Part shown: in pieces, positions 9,146-17,053 of the stretch
How positions within the stretch are numbered: position 1 is the stretch's first letter
Layout of the letters: each line of letters begins with the position of its first letter
Assembly: GCA_003165335.1 (NCBI GenBank)
Contig: PLTD01000237.1
Location: 1-64,000 of the forward strand
Direction of reading: 5' to 3'
Source of the DNA: Rhodospirillales bacterium
GTDB taxonomy: Bacteria > Pseudomonadota > Alphaproteobacteria > BOG-932 > Roseiterribacteraceae
Length of the DNA stretch: 64,000 nt
The notes under the pieces: model-generated
Told to the model about the DNA's origin: nothing
Databases searched by the model: none
Seen by the model: the letters and a program-made list of their open reading frames with translations, nothing else
Position numbers and translations under genes: made by a program

Positions 9146-11158
9146 ATGAATAAAACGCTACGCTGGATGTTGGGCGGCGTAGGCGTGCTGACACTTTCGG
9201 CGATTGTTGGAATTTTCTTTTTTCAATGGAGTTGGCTGAGAGTACCCCTGGAATCACGACTGTCGGCGCTGACCGGCAAGCAAGTCCATATCGACGGACC
9301 GATAACGGGTAGCAAATCCTGGGTTCCGCATATTACGCTCAGGCAGATCCGGATTGAGGAGAGTAGCTTCGCCGCCGCCCCCCACGTCGCCGCGATCGAT
9401 ACCATCGAAATCGAGATCGATCTGCGAAGCCTTTTGCAGGGCAAGCTAAATTTCCCGGTGATCGCAATTATCCACCCCGTGCTCGATCTCCTAAGAGTGT
9501 CCGGTGGGAGGGCTAACTGGGATATCGCAGTCGAAGCCAGCGGGCCACAGGACCGCAACGCTATGCCAATTATCGGCAAGCTGAGTATAGAAGACGGCAA
9601 GTTGACTTATCGAGATGTGGCCGGCCACACCGAGATCGACGGCACGATCAAAACGATAGCAGCCACGGGGGGTACGGGCGAAGGGACATTTACCCTTGAG
9701 GGCAACGGTACATACCGCCAGGCTCCTTTTACAATCCACCTTAAAGGCGGCTCGCTGAACGACTTGCGCGAAACTGAAAAGCCTTACGATGTCGATGCCG
9801 TTGCGACCGTCGGCAAGACCAAGGTTGCAATAGTTGGCACAGTCACGAACCCGTTCAAAATGACCGATATGAATTTGAAGCTGACGGCCGACGGCGACAA
9901 TGCCGCCGATCTATATCCGATCTTCGGCATTCCTGCGCCACCCACCCCACCTTATCACCTCGCAGGAACCATGGACCGCGACGGCAAGATTTGGCTGTTC
10001 AAGAACTTTGCCGGCACGGTCGGCAAGAGCGACCTGGAAGGATCGTTGCGGTTCGATGTCGAGGGCCGGGAGAGACTTTTTGTCGGCGGTAATCTTCAGT
10101 CGAAAAATCTGAATTTCGCCGATGTGGGCCTACTAGTCGGCGCACCGGGATCGACAGAGGCTGGACGTCCAGTCTCCGACACGCAACGGGCAATGGCCCG
10201 AAAAGTCGAAGAGACCGGCCGAGTTCTCCCCGACGCCCCTCTCAATCTTAATGAAGTTCGCAATGTTGATGCGGACATTACCTTCAAAGCCGCCCATGTC
10301 GACGCCCAGAACCTGCCGTTGGATAATGTCGATATGCATATGAAACTCGACGATGCCCTCATGAGCCTGACGCCGCTTCGGGTTGGCGTTGCCGGTGGGT
10401 TCATCGACTCGAATATCGTCATCGACGCTCGCAAAGACGTTGTCGCGACCGACTATGACGTTAAATTTCATAAATTCCAGATCGATCAATTCTTTCAAAA
10501 AGCGGGCTTTCCCCAAGGCGGCAGCGGCGAAATAAATGGCCGTATCCGTCTGCACGGGACCGGAAACTCAGTTCGCGCTTCACTCGGAACCGCCGATGGA
10601 CAGGCGAGCGCGATTGTGGACAACGGCAAGATCAGCAACCTGATTGCAAATGTCTTGGGACTGGATGTCGCACGGGCTCTAGGCGTTCTAATCGCAGGTG
10701 ATAGTCAGGTTCCCCTTCGCTGCCTCGTCGCAGACTTCCAAGTTTCCGACGGGATAATGAAGCCCAGAACCTTGGTCCTCGACACCGAAGCCGCTATGGT
10801 CACCGGCAAAGGCAGCATCAGCCTTAGGGACGAACGTCTCGATCTCGATATTATCGGTGATCCCAAGAGAGCGACGCCTATCGCGCTTGGTGGACCGATC
10901 AAAGTCGGCGGGAGCTTCAGCAAGCCCAGTCTAGGATTGGGAACCGAAGCCTATGTCAGAGCGGGTGCTGCAGCTGCACTCGGCGCTCTGCTGACACCGC
11001 TTGCTGCCGTCCTCGGCTTCATCGACAGCGGCGACGGACCAGACGCCGACTGCACAAACCTGGAGCAGACCGCCAAGGCCAAATCGGCTTCGGTTCCGGC
11101 GGGAACTCGCCATGGAGAGGGGGCTGGTACAAAAAAGCCGCTGCCTACCGCCCATTGA
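9146..11158 (+). CDS. AsmA-family envelope protein
   Basis: A 670-residue AsmA-like protein: an N-terminal membrane anchor (about residues 8-28), then a long beta-rich periplasmic domain and the AsmA C-terminal motif region (around residues 490-620, including GSGEINGRIRLHGTGNSV and the stretch DGIMKPRTLVLDTEAAMVTGKG). AsmA and related proteins form periplasm-spanning lipid-transfer grooves or influence outer-membrane assembly. The C-terminal tail after residue 620 is low-complexity and poorly conserved. It stands between the creA-like gene and the efflux operon and shows no obvious operon partner. Confidence 0.82.
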   Translation: MNKTLRWMLGGVGVLTLSAIVGIFFFQWSWLRVPLESRLSALTGKQVHIDGPITGSKSWVPHITLRQIRIEESSFAAAPHVAAIDTIEIEIDLRSLLQGKLNFPVIAIIHPVLDLLRVSGGRANWDIAVEASGPQDRNAMPIIGKLSIEDGKLTYRDVAGHTEIDGTIKTIAATGGTGEGTFTLEGNGTYRQAPFTIHLKGGSLNDLRETEKPYDVDAVATVGKTKVAIVGTVTNPFKMTDMNLKLTADGDNAADLYPIFGIPAPPTPPYHLAGTMDRDGKIWLFKNFAGTVGKSDLEGSLRFDVEGRERLFVGGNLQSKNLNFADVGLLVGAPGSTEAGRPVSDTQRAMARKVEETGRVLPDAPLNLNEVRNVDADITFKAAHVDAQNLPLDNVDMHMKLDDALMSLTPLRVGVAGGFIDSNIVIDARKDVVATDYDVKFHKFQIDQFFQKAGFPQGGSGEINGRIRLHGTGNSVRASLGTADGQASAIVDNGKISNLIANVLGLDVARALGVLIAGDSQVPLRCLVADFQVSDGIMKPRTLVLDTEAAMVTGKGSISLRDERLDLDIIGDPKRATPIALGGPIKVGGSFSKPSLGLGTEAYVRAGAAAALGALLTPLAAVLGFIDSGDGPDADCTNLEQTAKAKSASVPAGTRHGEGAGTKKPLPTAH

Positions 11159-11205
11159 TCTTTTCTCCTGATATTTTTTGCTTTGTCCCCGTCAAGCCGC
11201 CGATC

Positions 11206-11241
11206 GGGTGCTTGCTAATGATTAGCTAGCTACCTATCTTA
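11206..11241 (+). promoter_or_regulatory. Promoter/operator of marR-emrA-emrB, shared with the outer-membrane factor gene
   Basis: A sigma70-like promoter, TTGCTA (11212-11217), 17-base spacer, TATCTT (11235-11240), overlaps a perfect palindrome GCTAATGATTAGC (11215-11227) and TAGCTAGCTA (11223-11232). The same 36 bases occur with two differences, in the same orientation to the gene, upstream of the outer-membrane factor gene (16984-17019). The -10 ends seven bases before the marR ATG, so transcription should begin at or next to that ATG and the message would be leaderless. No ribosome site is seen. Confidence 0.8.
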
Positions 11242-11246
11242 TCGCG

Positions 11247-11693
11247 ATGACCGCCAAGATCGACATGTCCGCGATAAGCTGGCTGCTCGCCGACGCTTCA
11301 CGCCTAATCCGCAAGCTTGCAGACCGCAGGCTGAGCACTATCGGCCTGACGCGCGCGCAGTGGCAGGCGCTCGGCAATCTGCGTAGGCTGGGTCCACTTA
11401 CTCAGGCCGCGCTTGCTGAAATCATGGAAGTGGAAACAGCCACCATCGCCCGCCTGACCGACCGGCTCGAGGCAGCCGGTTGGATCGAACGGCGCCTCGA
11501 TGCGCACGACCGCCGGGTTAAAATCGTTTCGATGACCGACAAAGCCACCGCCATAATGGACGAAGTCGGCGTGATCGGCCAAAAGCTTCGCGATGATATG
11601 CTTGTGGATTTACCCCAATCCGAGCGCGAGCAGCTTGTCACCACCTTGTCGACGATGAAATCCCGATTGATCCGCCTGTTGGAAACGCCATGA
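11247..11693 (+). CDS. MarR-family transcriptional regulator of the efflux system
   Basis: A 148-residue winged-helix regulator. The HTH lies at about residues 50-85 (LTQAALAEIMEVETATIARLTDRL), followed by the wing with the family motif DAHDRRVKI. Helices at both ends provide the dimer interface. It is the first gene of an operon and overlaps the next by 4 bases (ATGA). The palindrome in its own promoter makes autorepression likely, with release on binding a drug-like or phenolic ligand (inference from the family). The predicted mRNA has no leader. Confidence 0.92.
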   Translation: MTAKIDMSAISWLLADASRLIRKLADRRLSTIGLTRAQWQALGNLRRLGPLTQAALAEIMEVETATIARLTDRLEAAGWIERRLDAHDRRVKIVSMTDKATAIMDEVGVIGQKLRDDMLVDLPQSEREQLVTTLSTMKSRLIRLLETP

Positions 11694-12826
11694 CCCAAGC
11701 TCAGATCGAACGCACCACACCGAGTGCACCTGCTCCTGTCACGAATCTGGTTCCCGGATCGCTCAATCGTCGCCTGACATGGCGCCGGATCCTGCTTCTG
11801 GCTGGGCCGATCGTGCTGGTCGTCCTTGGCGGCGGCTATTATTTGTTCAGTGGTCGCATCATTTCGACAGATGATGCCTATATCAAATCGCGGATGCTGT
11901 CGGTGACCGCAACTGTCCCCGGGCAGGTGGTCCAGGTACCCGTCAACGATAACCAAACCGTGAAAAAGGGCGATGTGCTGGTCCAAATTGATCCGGCGCC
12001 CTACCGTCTGAGACTGGCCTCGGCCGAGGCCGATCTTGCTCAGTCAATTCAGAACGCGGATCGTTTGCGGGCGCAGGTGCGGGCGCGTCAGCAGGATCTG
12101 GTTCAGGCCAATGCCGATACCGCTTACAATCAAAGGGAAGTCGAACGGGAAAAGCCTCTGGTGACCAGCGGTGCCGTGGCGCGCAGCTTCAACGACAAGG
12201 CAGAGCGCGACATGATTTCTGCTCAAGCGAAATCGGCGAGCCTCGCTCAGCAAATCCAGGCCGATCTCGCGCAACTAGGCGGCAATATCGATACACCAAA
12301 TACGCTATTGCCCAGCTATCTTGCGGCGCTCGCCGCCCGGGACACCGCGGCTTATAATCTGGATCACGCCACTATCCGGGCCGCATCGGATGGTCGGGTC
12401 GGCGCCGTCACCGTTCGCACCGGCGAATATGTCGCTGCAGGTCAAAGCCTGTTCCCGCAGATAGTCAGCGACGACACTTGGATCGAGGCGAATATCCGCG
12501 AAACGGACCTAACGCATGTCCGCGACGGCCAGCCGGCAACCTTCACGGTTGACGCCTATCCCGGTCACACGTTCAAGGCACATGTTCAAAGTTTTAGTCC
12601 TGCAACAGGATCTGAGCTGTCGGTCCTGCCTGCCGAAAACGCCACCGGTAACTGGGTCAAAATCGTCCAACGACTGCCGCTTAAGCTGACGCCGGAACTA
12701 CATTCCGACGATCCGCCGTTGCGCGCCGGCCTATCGGTCAATGTCGACATCGACACAGGCGTCTACTACCATATGCCTGGATTCCTGCAGGGCTTATTCG
12801 GATCGGGTACGGCAGAAACCAAGTGA
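11690..12826 (+). CDS. EmrA/HlyD-type membrane fusion protein
   Basis: The periplasmic adaptor of a tripartite efflux pump, 378 residues. An N-terminal membrane anchor (about 31-53) is followed by a lipoyl-like half (VPGQVVQVPVNDNQTVKKGDVLVQID), a coiled-coil hairpin (about 105-200), the second lipoyl half (about 225-260) and a beta-barrel domain. The domain order matches EmrA/VceA proteins that partner MFS exporters. Four-base overlaps on both sides (ATGA with marR, GTGA with the exporter) indicate one operon. The matching outer-membrane factor is encoded at 15400-16947. Confidence 0.93.
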   Translation: MTQAQIERTTPSAPAPVTNLVPGSLNRRLTWRRILLLAGPIVLVVLGGGYYLFSGRIISTDDAYIKSRMLSVTATVPGQVVQVPVNDNQTVKKGDVLVQIDPAPYRLRLASAEADLAQSIQNADRLRAQVRARQQDLVQANADTAYNQREVEREKPLVTSGAVARSFNDKAERDMISAQAKSASLAQQIQADLAQLGGNIDTPNTLLPSYLAALAARDTAAYNLDHATIRAASDGRVGAVTVRTGEYVAAGQSLFPQIVSDDTWIEANIRETDLTHVRDGQPATFTVDAYPGHTFKAHVQSFSPATGSELSVLPAENATGNWVKIVQRLPLKLTPELHSDDPPLRAGLSVNVDIDTGVYYHMPGFLQGLFGSGTAETK

Positions 12827-14346
12827 CCGCTCTTGGTTTTGTTCGGCCCGCCGCGACCGAGCCGAACAGGTTGATGATTACATTGATCGCAATGGTCGCG
12901 GTCACCATGCAACTCCTCGACACGACCATCGCAAACGTCGCCCTGCCCCATATGCAGGGTAGTCTGGCCGCAACTCAGGACGAAATCGCCTGGGTTTTAA
13001 CATCCTACATCGTAGCGGCTGCGATCAGCACGCCCGTAACCGGTTGGTTAGCATCGCGCTTCGGTCGCACACGATTATTTGTGACAGCATTGGGCGGCTT
13101 TACGCTGGCTTCGGCATTGTGCGGGGTCGCTGTATCTCTGCCCCAGATCGTCTTCTTTCGTATTCTTCAGGGCTTGTTCGGCGCGGCCCTGGTGCCGCTG
13201 TCGCAGGCCATTCTGCTTGACGCCTATCCCCGCAACGAAATGCAGCGCGCGATGGGTATATTCAGTAGCGGCGTAATGATCGCGCCAATTCTGGGACCGG
13301 TACTCGGAGGCTATTTAACAGACGAATTCAGTTGGCGATGGTGCTTTTACATCAATGTCCCTCTCGGGATCGCCGCGGTCCTGGGAGCGTTGGCCTTCGT
13401 GCCGGAAACGGTCAGCAATGCAAACCGCAAGCTGGATTGGTTCGGCTTCGGCTTCCTATCGCTCGCCATTATGTGCCTTCAACTCGTACTCGACCGCGGA
13501 GAACAACGAGGCTGGTTTCAATCCACCGAAATTCAGATCGAAGGCGCCCTGACGCTGTTTTCGCTCTATATGTTCGTCACCCACAGTGCGACGACCGCAC
13601 GCCCATTCTTCGATATCCGGCTGTTTCGAGACCAAACTTTCGTCGTCTCAACGATCATCATGATGCTGATCTTCGTTGTCTATTACGGTTCGATGGTGCT
13701 GACCCCGCAGATGTTGCAGCAGGAATTTAACTACCCGGTGCTGAGCGCCGGGCTGATAATGGCGCCGCGTGGCATCGGTACGATCGCAGCTATCATGCTC
13801 ACAGGCCCAATCTCCAAGTGGGTCGGCCCACGCCAATTGATCGGCTTCGGATTGTTTGTAAGCGGTGCAACTCTCTACGCAATGTCCGGCTGGAATCTGA
13901 TGACCAGCGCCCATACGATCGTTATCACAGGTCTAATCCAAGGGGCCGGCAGCGGCTTTATCAATGTGCCGATAACTACGATCGCCTTCGCCACGCTAGG
14001 CGCAGAATTGCGGACTGAAGCAGCCGGATTCTACAATCTTATGCGCAATATCGGCAGCGCCATTGGCATCTCGATTGCAGCGTCTCAGTTGGTCGAATCG
14101 ACCCAGACTAATCACAGCTATCTTGCGTCCTTCATGACGCCGTTCCGCCATATGTCGCTGCCCCAGGGCCCATTGGGGATGCATATCCTCAATCTCAGCA
14201 TCACTCAGCAGGCCGCGATGATCGCCTTTATCAATATCTTCTGGCTGCTGGGAATCCTCTGCGTTGCGATCATCCCGCTGGTATTGTTTCTGAAGGTTCC
14301 AAAGGCGCCTCAGCAGGCAAGCCATGCGGCTGCGACCGCGGAGTAA
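12823..14346 (+). CDS. EmrB/QacA-type MFS drug exporter (DHA2 family)
   Basis: A 507-residue inner-membrane proton/drug antiporter with about 14 hydrophobic segments, the DHA2 layout. Family motifs are present: the first helix LDTTIANVALPHMQGSL, motif A near GWLASRFGRTRLF, and motif C near GPVLGGYL. It starts at GTG 12823, which overlaps the stop of the adaptor gene. Substrates are probably hydrophobic toxic compounds. They cannot be read from sequence. Confidence 0.94.
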   Translation: MTALGFVRPAATEPNRLMITLIAMVAVTMQLLDTTIANVALPHMQGSLAATQDEIAWVLTSYIVAAAISTPVTGWLASRFGRTRLFVTALGGFTLASALCGVAVSLPQIVFFRILQGLFGAALVPLSQAILLDAYPRNEMQRAMGIFSSGVMIAPILGPVLGGYLTDEFSWRWCFYINVPLGIAAVLGALAFVPETVSNANRKLDWFGFGFLSLAIMCLQLVLDRGEQRGWFQSTEIQIEGALTLFSLYMFVTHSATTARPFFDIRLFRDQTFVVSTIIMMLIFVVYYGSMVLTPQMLQQEFNYPVLSAGLIMAPRGIGTIAAIMLTGPISKWVGPRQLIGFGLFVSGATLYAMSGWNLMTSAHTIVITGLIQGAGSGFINVPITTIAFATLGAELRTEAAGFYNLMRNIGSAIGISIAASQLVESTQTNHSYLASFMTPFRHMSLPQGPLGMHILNLSITQQAAMIAFINIFWLLGILCVAIIPLVLFLKVPKAPQQASHAAATAE

Positions 14347-14350
14347 TCGG

Positions 14351-14776
14351 CTAAATCTTCATGAAATCGGGATAGCGTTGAGTGAGGGCCGCAATTTCAT
14401 TGTCGGAAATTGCGAACTCGAATCTTTGGCCAAGCTCGTCCTGACGCAGCCCATAGATGTTCAGGAAATGAAACGGCGCTGTCCCGTCCCTTGGGCGTAT
14501 CTCGATGGTCAGGTGGCACAGACAGAAATGCCCCGAGACAGGCTCCAAGGTCGAATCCGCAATGCGTATATCATCCAGCCCGAATTCCTTGAACCGCGCC
14601 ATCCAGGGCACCATGCGGCCAAGCGCCTCGTCCTTCGAACTGAAACCGCCCACGTGACCCAAAGTGAATGAGGTGTAGGGCTCAGCATAATGGCTCGCCA
14701 GAGCCTCAGGGTCGTTTGCGCGCGACGCCCGGCCATAGCTGTCAACGAAGGCCTGGCCTTTGACGATGTCGAACAT
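14351..14776 (-). CDS. SnoaL/NTF2-like protein
   Basis: A 141-residue cone-shaped fold protein of the SnoaL-like/NTF2 superfamily, recognised from the N-terminal helix (FDIVKGQAFVDSYGRASRANDPEALASHYAEPYTS) and the central strands with LCHLTIEI. Members are small enzymes or binding proteins, and the catalytic residues are not conserved enough to assign a reaction. It converges with the MFS exporter (4 bases between stops) and lies on the same strand as the adenosyltransferase and the outer-membrane factor, so it may be co-transcribed from the same efflux operator. Confidence 0.7.
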   Translation of the reverse strand: MFDIVKGQAFVDSYGRASRANDPEALASHYAEPYTSFTLGHVGGFSSKDEALGRMVPWMARFKEFGLDDIRIADSTLEPVSGHFCLCHLTIEIRPRDGTAPFHFLNIYGLRQDELGQRFEFAISDNEIAALTQRYPDFMKI

Positions 14777-14799
14777 TCAAAACCCTTATTAAGCTATTC

Positions 14800-15378
14800 T
14801 CAGCGCTCGCCGCCCGGTCTCCACAGAACATCGCCGGCGCCGGTTTTCAAGTTGATCCAGCGGGCCAGTACGAACAGATGGTCGCTGAGCCGGTTCAAAT
14901 ATTGCAGCACGGGCGCGTTCACATGCTCTATTCCAGCAAGGGTCCAGCATTCGCGTTCCGCTCGGCGTACGACGCTGCGCGCTAAATGGAGATGGGCTGC
15001 AGCTTCGGCGCCACCGGGCAGAATGAAGGACGTAAGGGGCGCAAGATCAGCATTCATCACGTCGATCTCTTTCTCCAACCGCTTAACCTGGGCTGGTGTG
15101 ATGCGCAGGCGGATGTCGCCCGGAGCGTCCTCGCCTGGCATGCAGACATCCGCGCCGAGATCAAACAGATCGTTCTGGATGCGCAGCAGAGCGGCGTTCG
15201 GCTCAGGATCGGTCAACTCCGTCGCCGCCAGCCGGGCGATGCCTATGACTCCGTTCGCCTCGTCGACCGTGCCCATGACCTCGACTCGCAGCGAATCTTT
15301 GGCCACACGCCGGCCGTCGCCCAGACCGGTCTGCCCCTTGTCACCTGTACGCGTGTAGATCTTGTTGAGCTTGACCAT
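14800..15378 (-). CDS. PduO-type cob(I)alamin adenosyltransferase
   Basis: This enzyme converts cob(I)alamin and ATP to adenosylcobalamin. The 192-residue protein has the family's N-terminal ATP-binding motif (KIYTRTGDKGQTGLGDG) and the C-terminal helix with RRAERECW and LNRLSDHLFVLARW. It lies 21 bases after the outer-membrane factor gene on the same strand and before the SnoaL-like gene, so all three may form one transcript. No AdoCbl-dependent mutase is in the window. The B12-dependent methionine synthase near 22 kb uses methylcobalamin instead. Confidence 0.92.
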   Translation of the reverse strand: MVKLNKIYTRTGDKGQTGLGDGRRVAKDSLRVEVMGTVDEANGVIGIARLAATELTDPEPNAALLRIQNDLFDLGADVCMPGEDAPGDIRLRITPAQVKRLEKEIDVMNADLAPLTSFILPGGAEAAAHLHLARSVVRRAERECWTLAGIEHVNAPVLQYLNRLSDHLFVLARWINLKTGAGDVLWRPGGER

Positions 15379-15399
15379 GGGTCCGTGCCCGAATGCCGA

Positions 15400-16947
15400 T
15401 TACTTCGCCGCGACCGGCTGTACAGCCGGGTCGGAAGCGCGGCCTGAGGCAATCATGTTTGTGTCCCATCCCCCACCCAGCGCCTTGTAGATAGCGACGA
15501 GATCGGTCGAAATCATCACCGAACTGCGCGCAACTTCGGTTTGCGAAGCGTACAATCGGCGTTCGGCATCAAGGACGTCGAGAAAACTCGACAACCCGGC
15601 ACGATAGCGCTGCTGCGCCAGCGACAATGAGTTCTCATTGGCTTCAGCAGCACGCTGCAGCGCCCGGACACGAATCTGCTCGGCCTCGTAGGACGAAACC
15701 GCATTCTCCACATCGTGAAGCGCACTGAGAACCGTGGTTTTGTAACTCAGCGCCGCTTCCTTCTGGCGAACCTCCTGCACGGTGATATTCGCATAGGTCA
15801 CGCCATTGAATACCGGAATCGAAAGCGCCGGACCGAAATTGTAGAATTTGCTGCCCCAGTCGCTGAGTTTATTGAAGCGCAGGGCCTGCAGCCCGATCGA
15901 ACCGGTCATCGTCAGACGCGGATAGAGATCCGCAGTAGCGACCCCGATATTCGCCGTCGCGGCATGAAGTTGCGCTTCGGCGCGCCGGATATCCGGTCGA
16001 CGCCGGGCCAGATCAGACGGCATCCCGATCGGCACGCCAGGGGGATTGGGCGGAAGCGGCTTAGCGGCATCGAGTTCACTTTGCAACGCGCCTGGTTCAA
16101 GTGCCAGAAGCAGGCTGAGTGCGTTGATTACATGTGATTTCTGATCTTCGAGCGAGGGCAACTGCGCTTCAGTCGTCGCAACCTCGGCAGATGCGCTTTC
16201 GACATCCAAGTTGCTGGTCTCGCCACCCTGTGCCTGGGCATGTGTTAACTTATAGGCGTCTTGCTGCGCCTTGAGATTGCTCTGCGTAATATCGATGAGA
16301 CGCTGGACACCCCGCAACTCGATGTAGCTACGCGCGACTTCGGCATAGACCGATACCATCGCGTCATTGCGGTCTTCGACCACCGCCTGCGCCTGCGCCT
16401 CCGCAGATTCGACCGATCGGCGCACCCGGCCAAACAGGTCAATTTCCCATGATGCATCGAATCCGGTCTGGAAAAGATCGAAAGGTGGCAGCGTGAATGG
16501 CACTAGACTCGACGGTATGCCGCCTGATCCTGCCTGAGCGGCTGTTTGGGCACCGCTTGAACCGCCAAAAAGGCTGAGTGAACCGTTCTTGGACAAATCG
16601 GTTCGGGCATAGGAACTATCCAGTCCAACTGTCGGAAGATTGCGCGCTCCGACGGCCTGAAGCTGTGCTCTCGCCTCTTGAATGCGCAAAGCCGCCTGTT
16701 GAAGATCGGGGTTTGAATCGCGCGCCCGGTCGATCAGCGACGTCAGTTCAGGATCGTTGAAACTTGTCCACCAGCTGACCGAATCGGGGGAGTCCGACGT
16801 GACCTTGCTTTCCGGTTGGCCTTGCTTGGGCGGGTGCGCAACCCAGGTAGCCGGCGTGACAGGTTTGGGGGCCGTAAAATCAGGACCCACGGTGCAGCCA
16901 GAAACGCTCAACAATGCAAGGAAAGACGAACCGAGAAGCAAACGCAT
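15400..16947 (-). CDS. NodT/OprM-type outer-membrane efflux lipoprotein
   Basis: The TolC-like exit duct of a tripartite pump, 515 residues. It has a lipoprotein signal with a clear lipobox ending in SGC followed by TVGPDF, the hallmark of the NodT group. Two repeated outer-membrane-efflux domains follow, each with a beta-strand pair and long coiled-coil helices (about 60-270 and 280-485). Upstream lies the same 36-bp operator/promoter that drives marR-emrA-emrB. It is therefore very likely the dedicated partner of that pump, although it sits on the other strand beyond two unrelated genes. Confidence 0.94.
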   Translation of the reverse strand: MRLLLGSSFLALLSVSGCTVGPDFTAPKPVTPATWVAHPPKQGQPESKVTSDSPDSVSWWTSFNDPELTSLIDRARDSNPDLQQAALRIQEARAQLQAVGARNLPTVGLDSSYARTDLSKNGSLSLFGGSSGAQTAAQAGSGGIPSSLVPFTLPPFDLFQTGFDASWEIDLFGRVRRSVESAEAQAQAVVEDRNDAMVSVYAEVARSYIELRGVQRLIDITQSNLKAQQDAYKLTHAQAQGGETSNLDVESASAEVATTEAQLPSLEDQKSHVINALSLLLALEPGALQSELDAAKPLPPNPPGVPIGMPSDLARRRPDIRRAEAQLHAATANIGVATADLYPRLTMTGSIGLQALRFNKLSDWGSKFYNFGPALSIPVFNGVTYANITVQEVRQKEAALSYKTTVLSALHDVENAVSSYEAEQIRVRALQRAAEANENSLSLAQQRYRAGLSSFLDVLDAERRLYASQTEVARSSVMISTDLVAIYKALGGGWDTNMIASGRASDPAVQPVAAK

Positions 16948-16983
16948 GAATATTTCCCGACAGGAGGCCAGCGGTATCGGCGC

Positions 16984-17019
16984 TAAGATAGGTAGCTAGC
17001 TAATAGTTAGCAAGCACCC
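16984..17019 (-). promoter_or_regulatory. Promoter/operator of the outer-membrane factor gene, copy of the marR operator
   Basis: Read on the minus strand, this is the 36-base site found before marR with 34 of 36 bases identical: the same -35 (TTGCTA), 17-base spacer and -10 (TATCTT). The two differences fall at the centre of the palindrome, leaving GCTAA-N3-TTAGC arms. From the -10 a leader of about 30 bases precedes the ATG at 16947, so unlike marR this mRNA would have a leader. Confidence 0.8.
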
Positions 17020-17053
17020 GAACTACATCGCAGGCTTAGTCCCAAGGCTGGCG

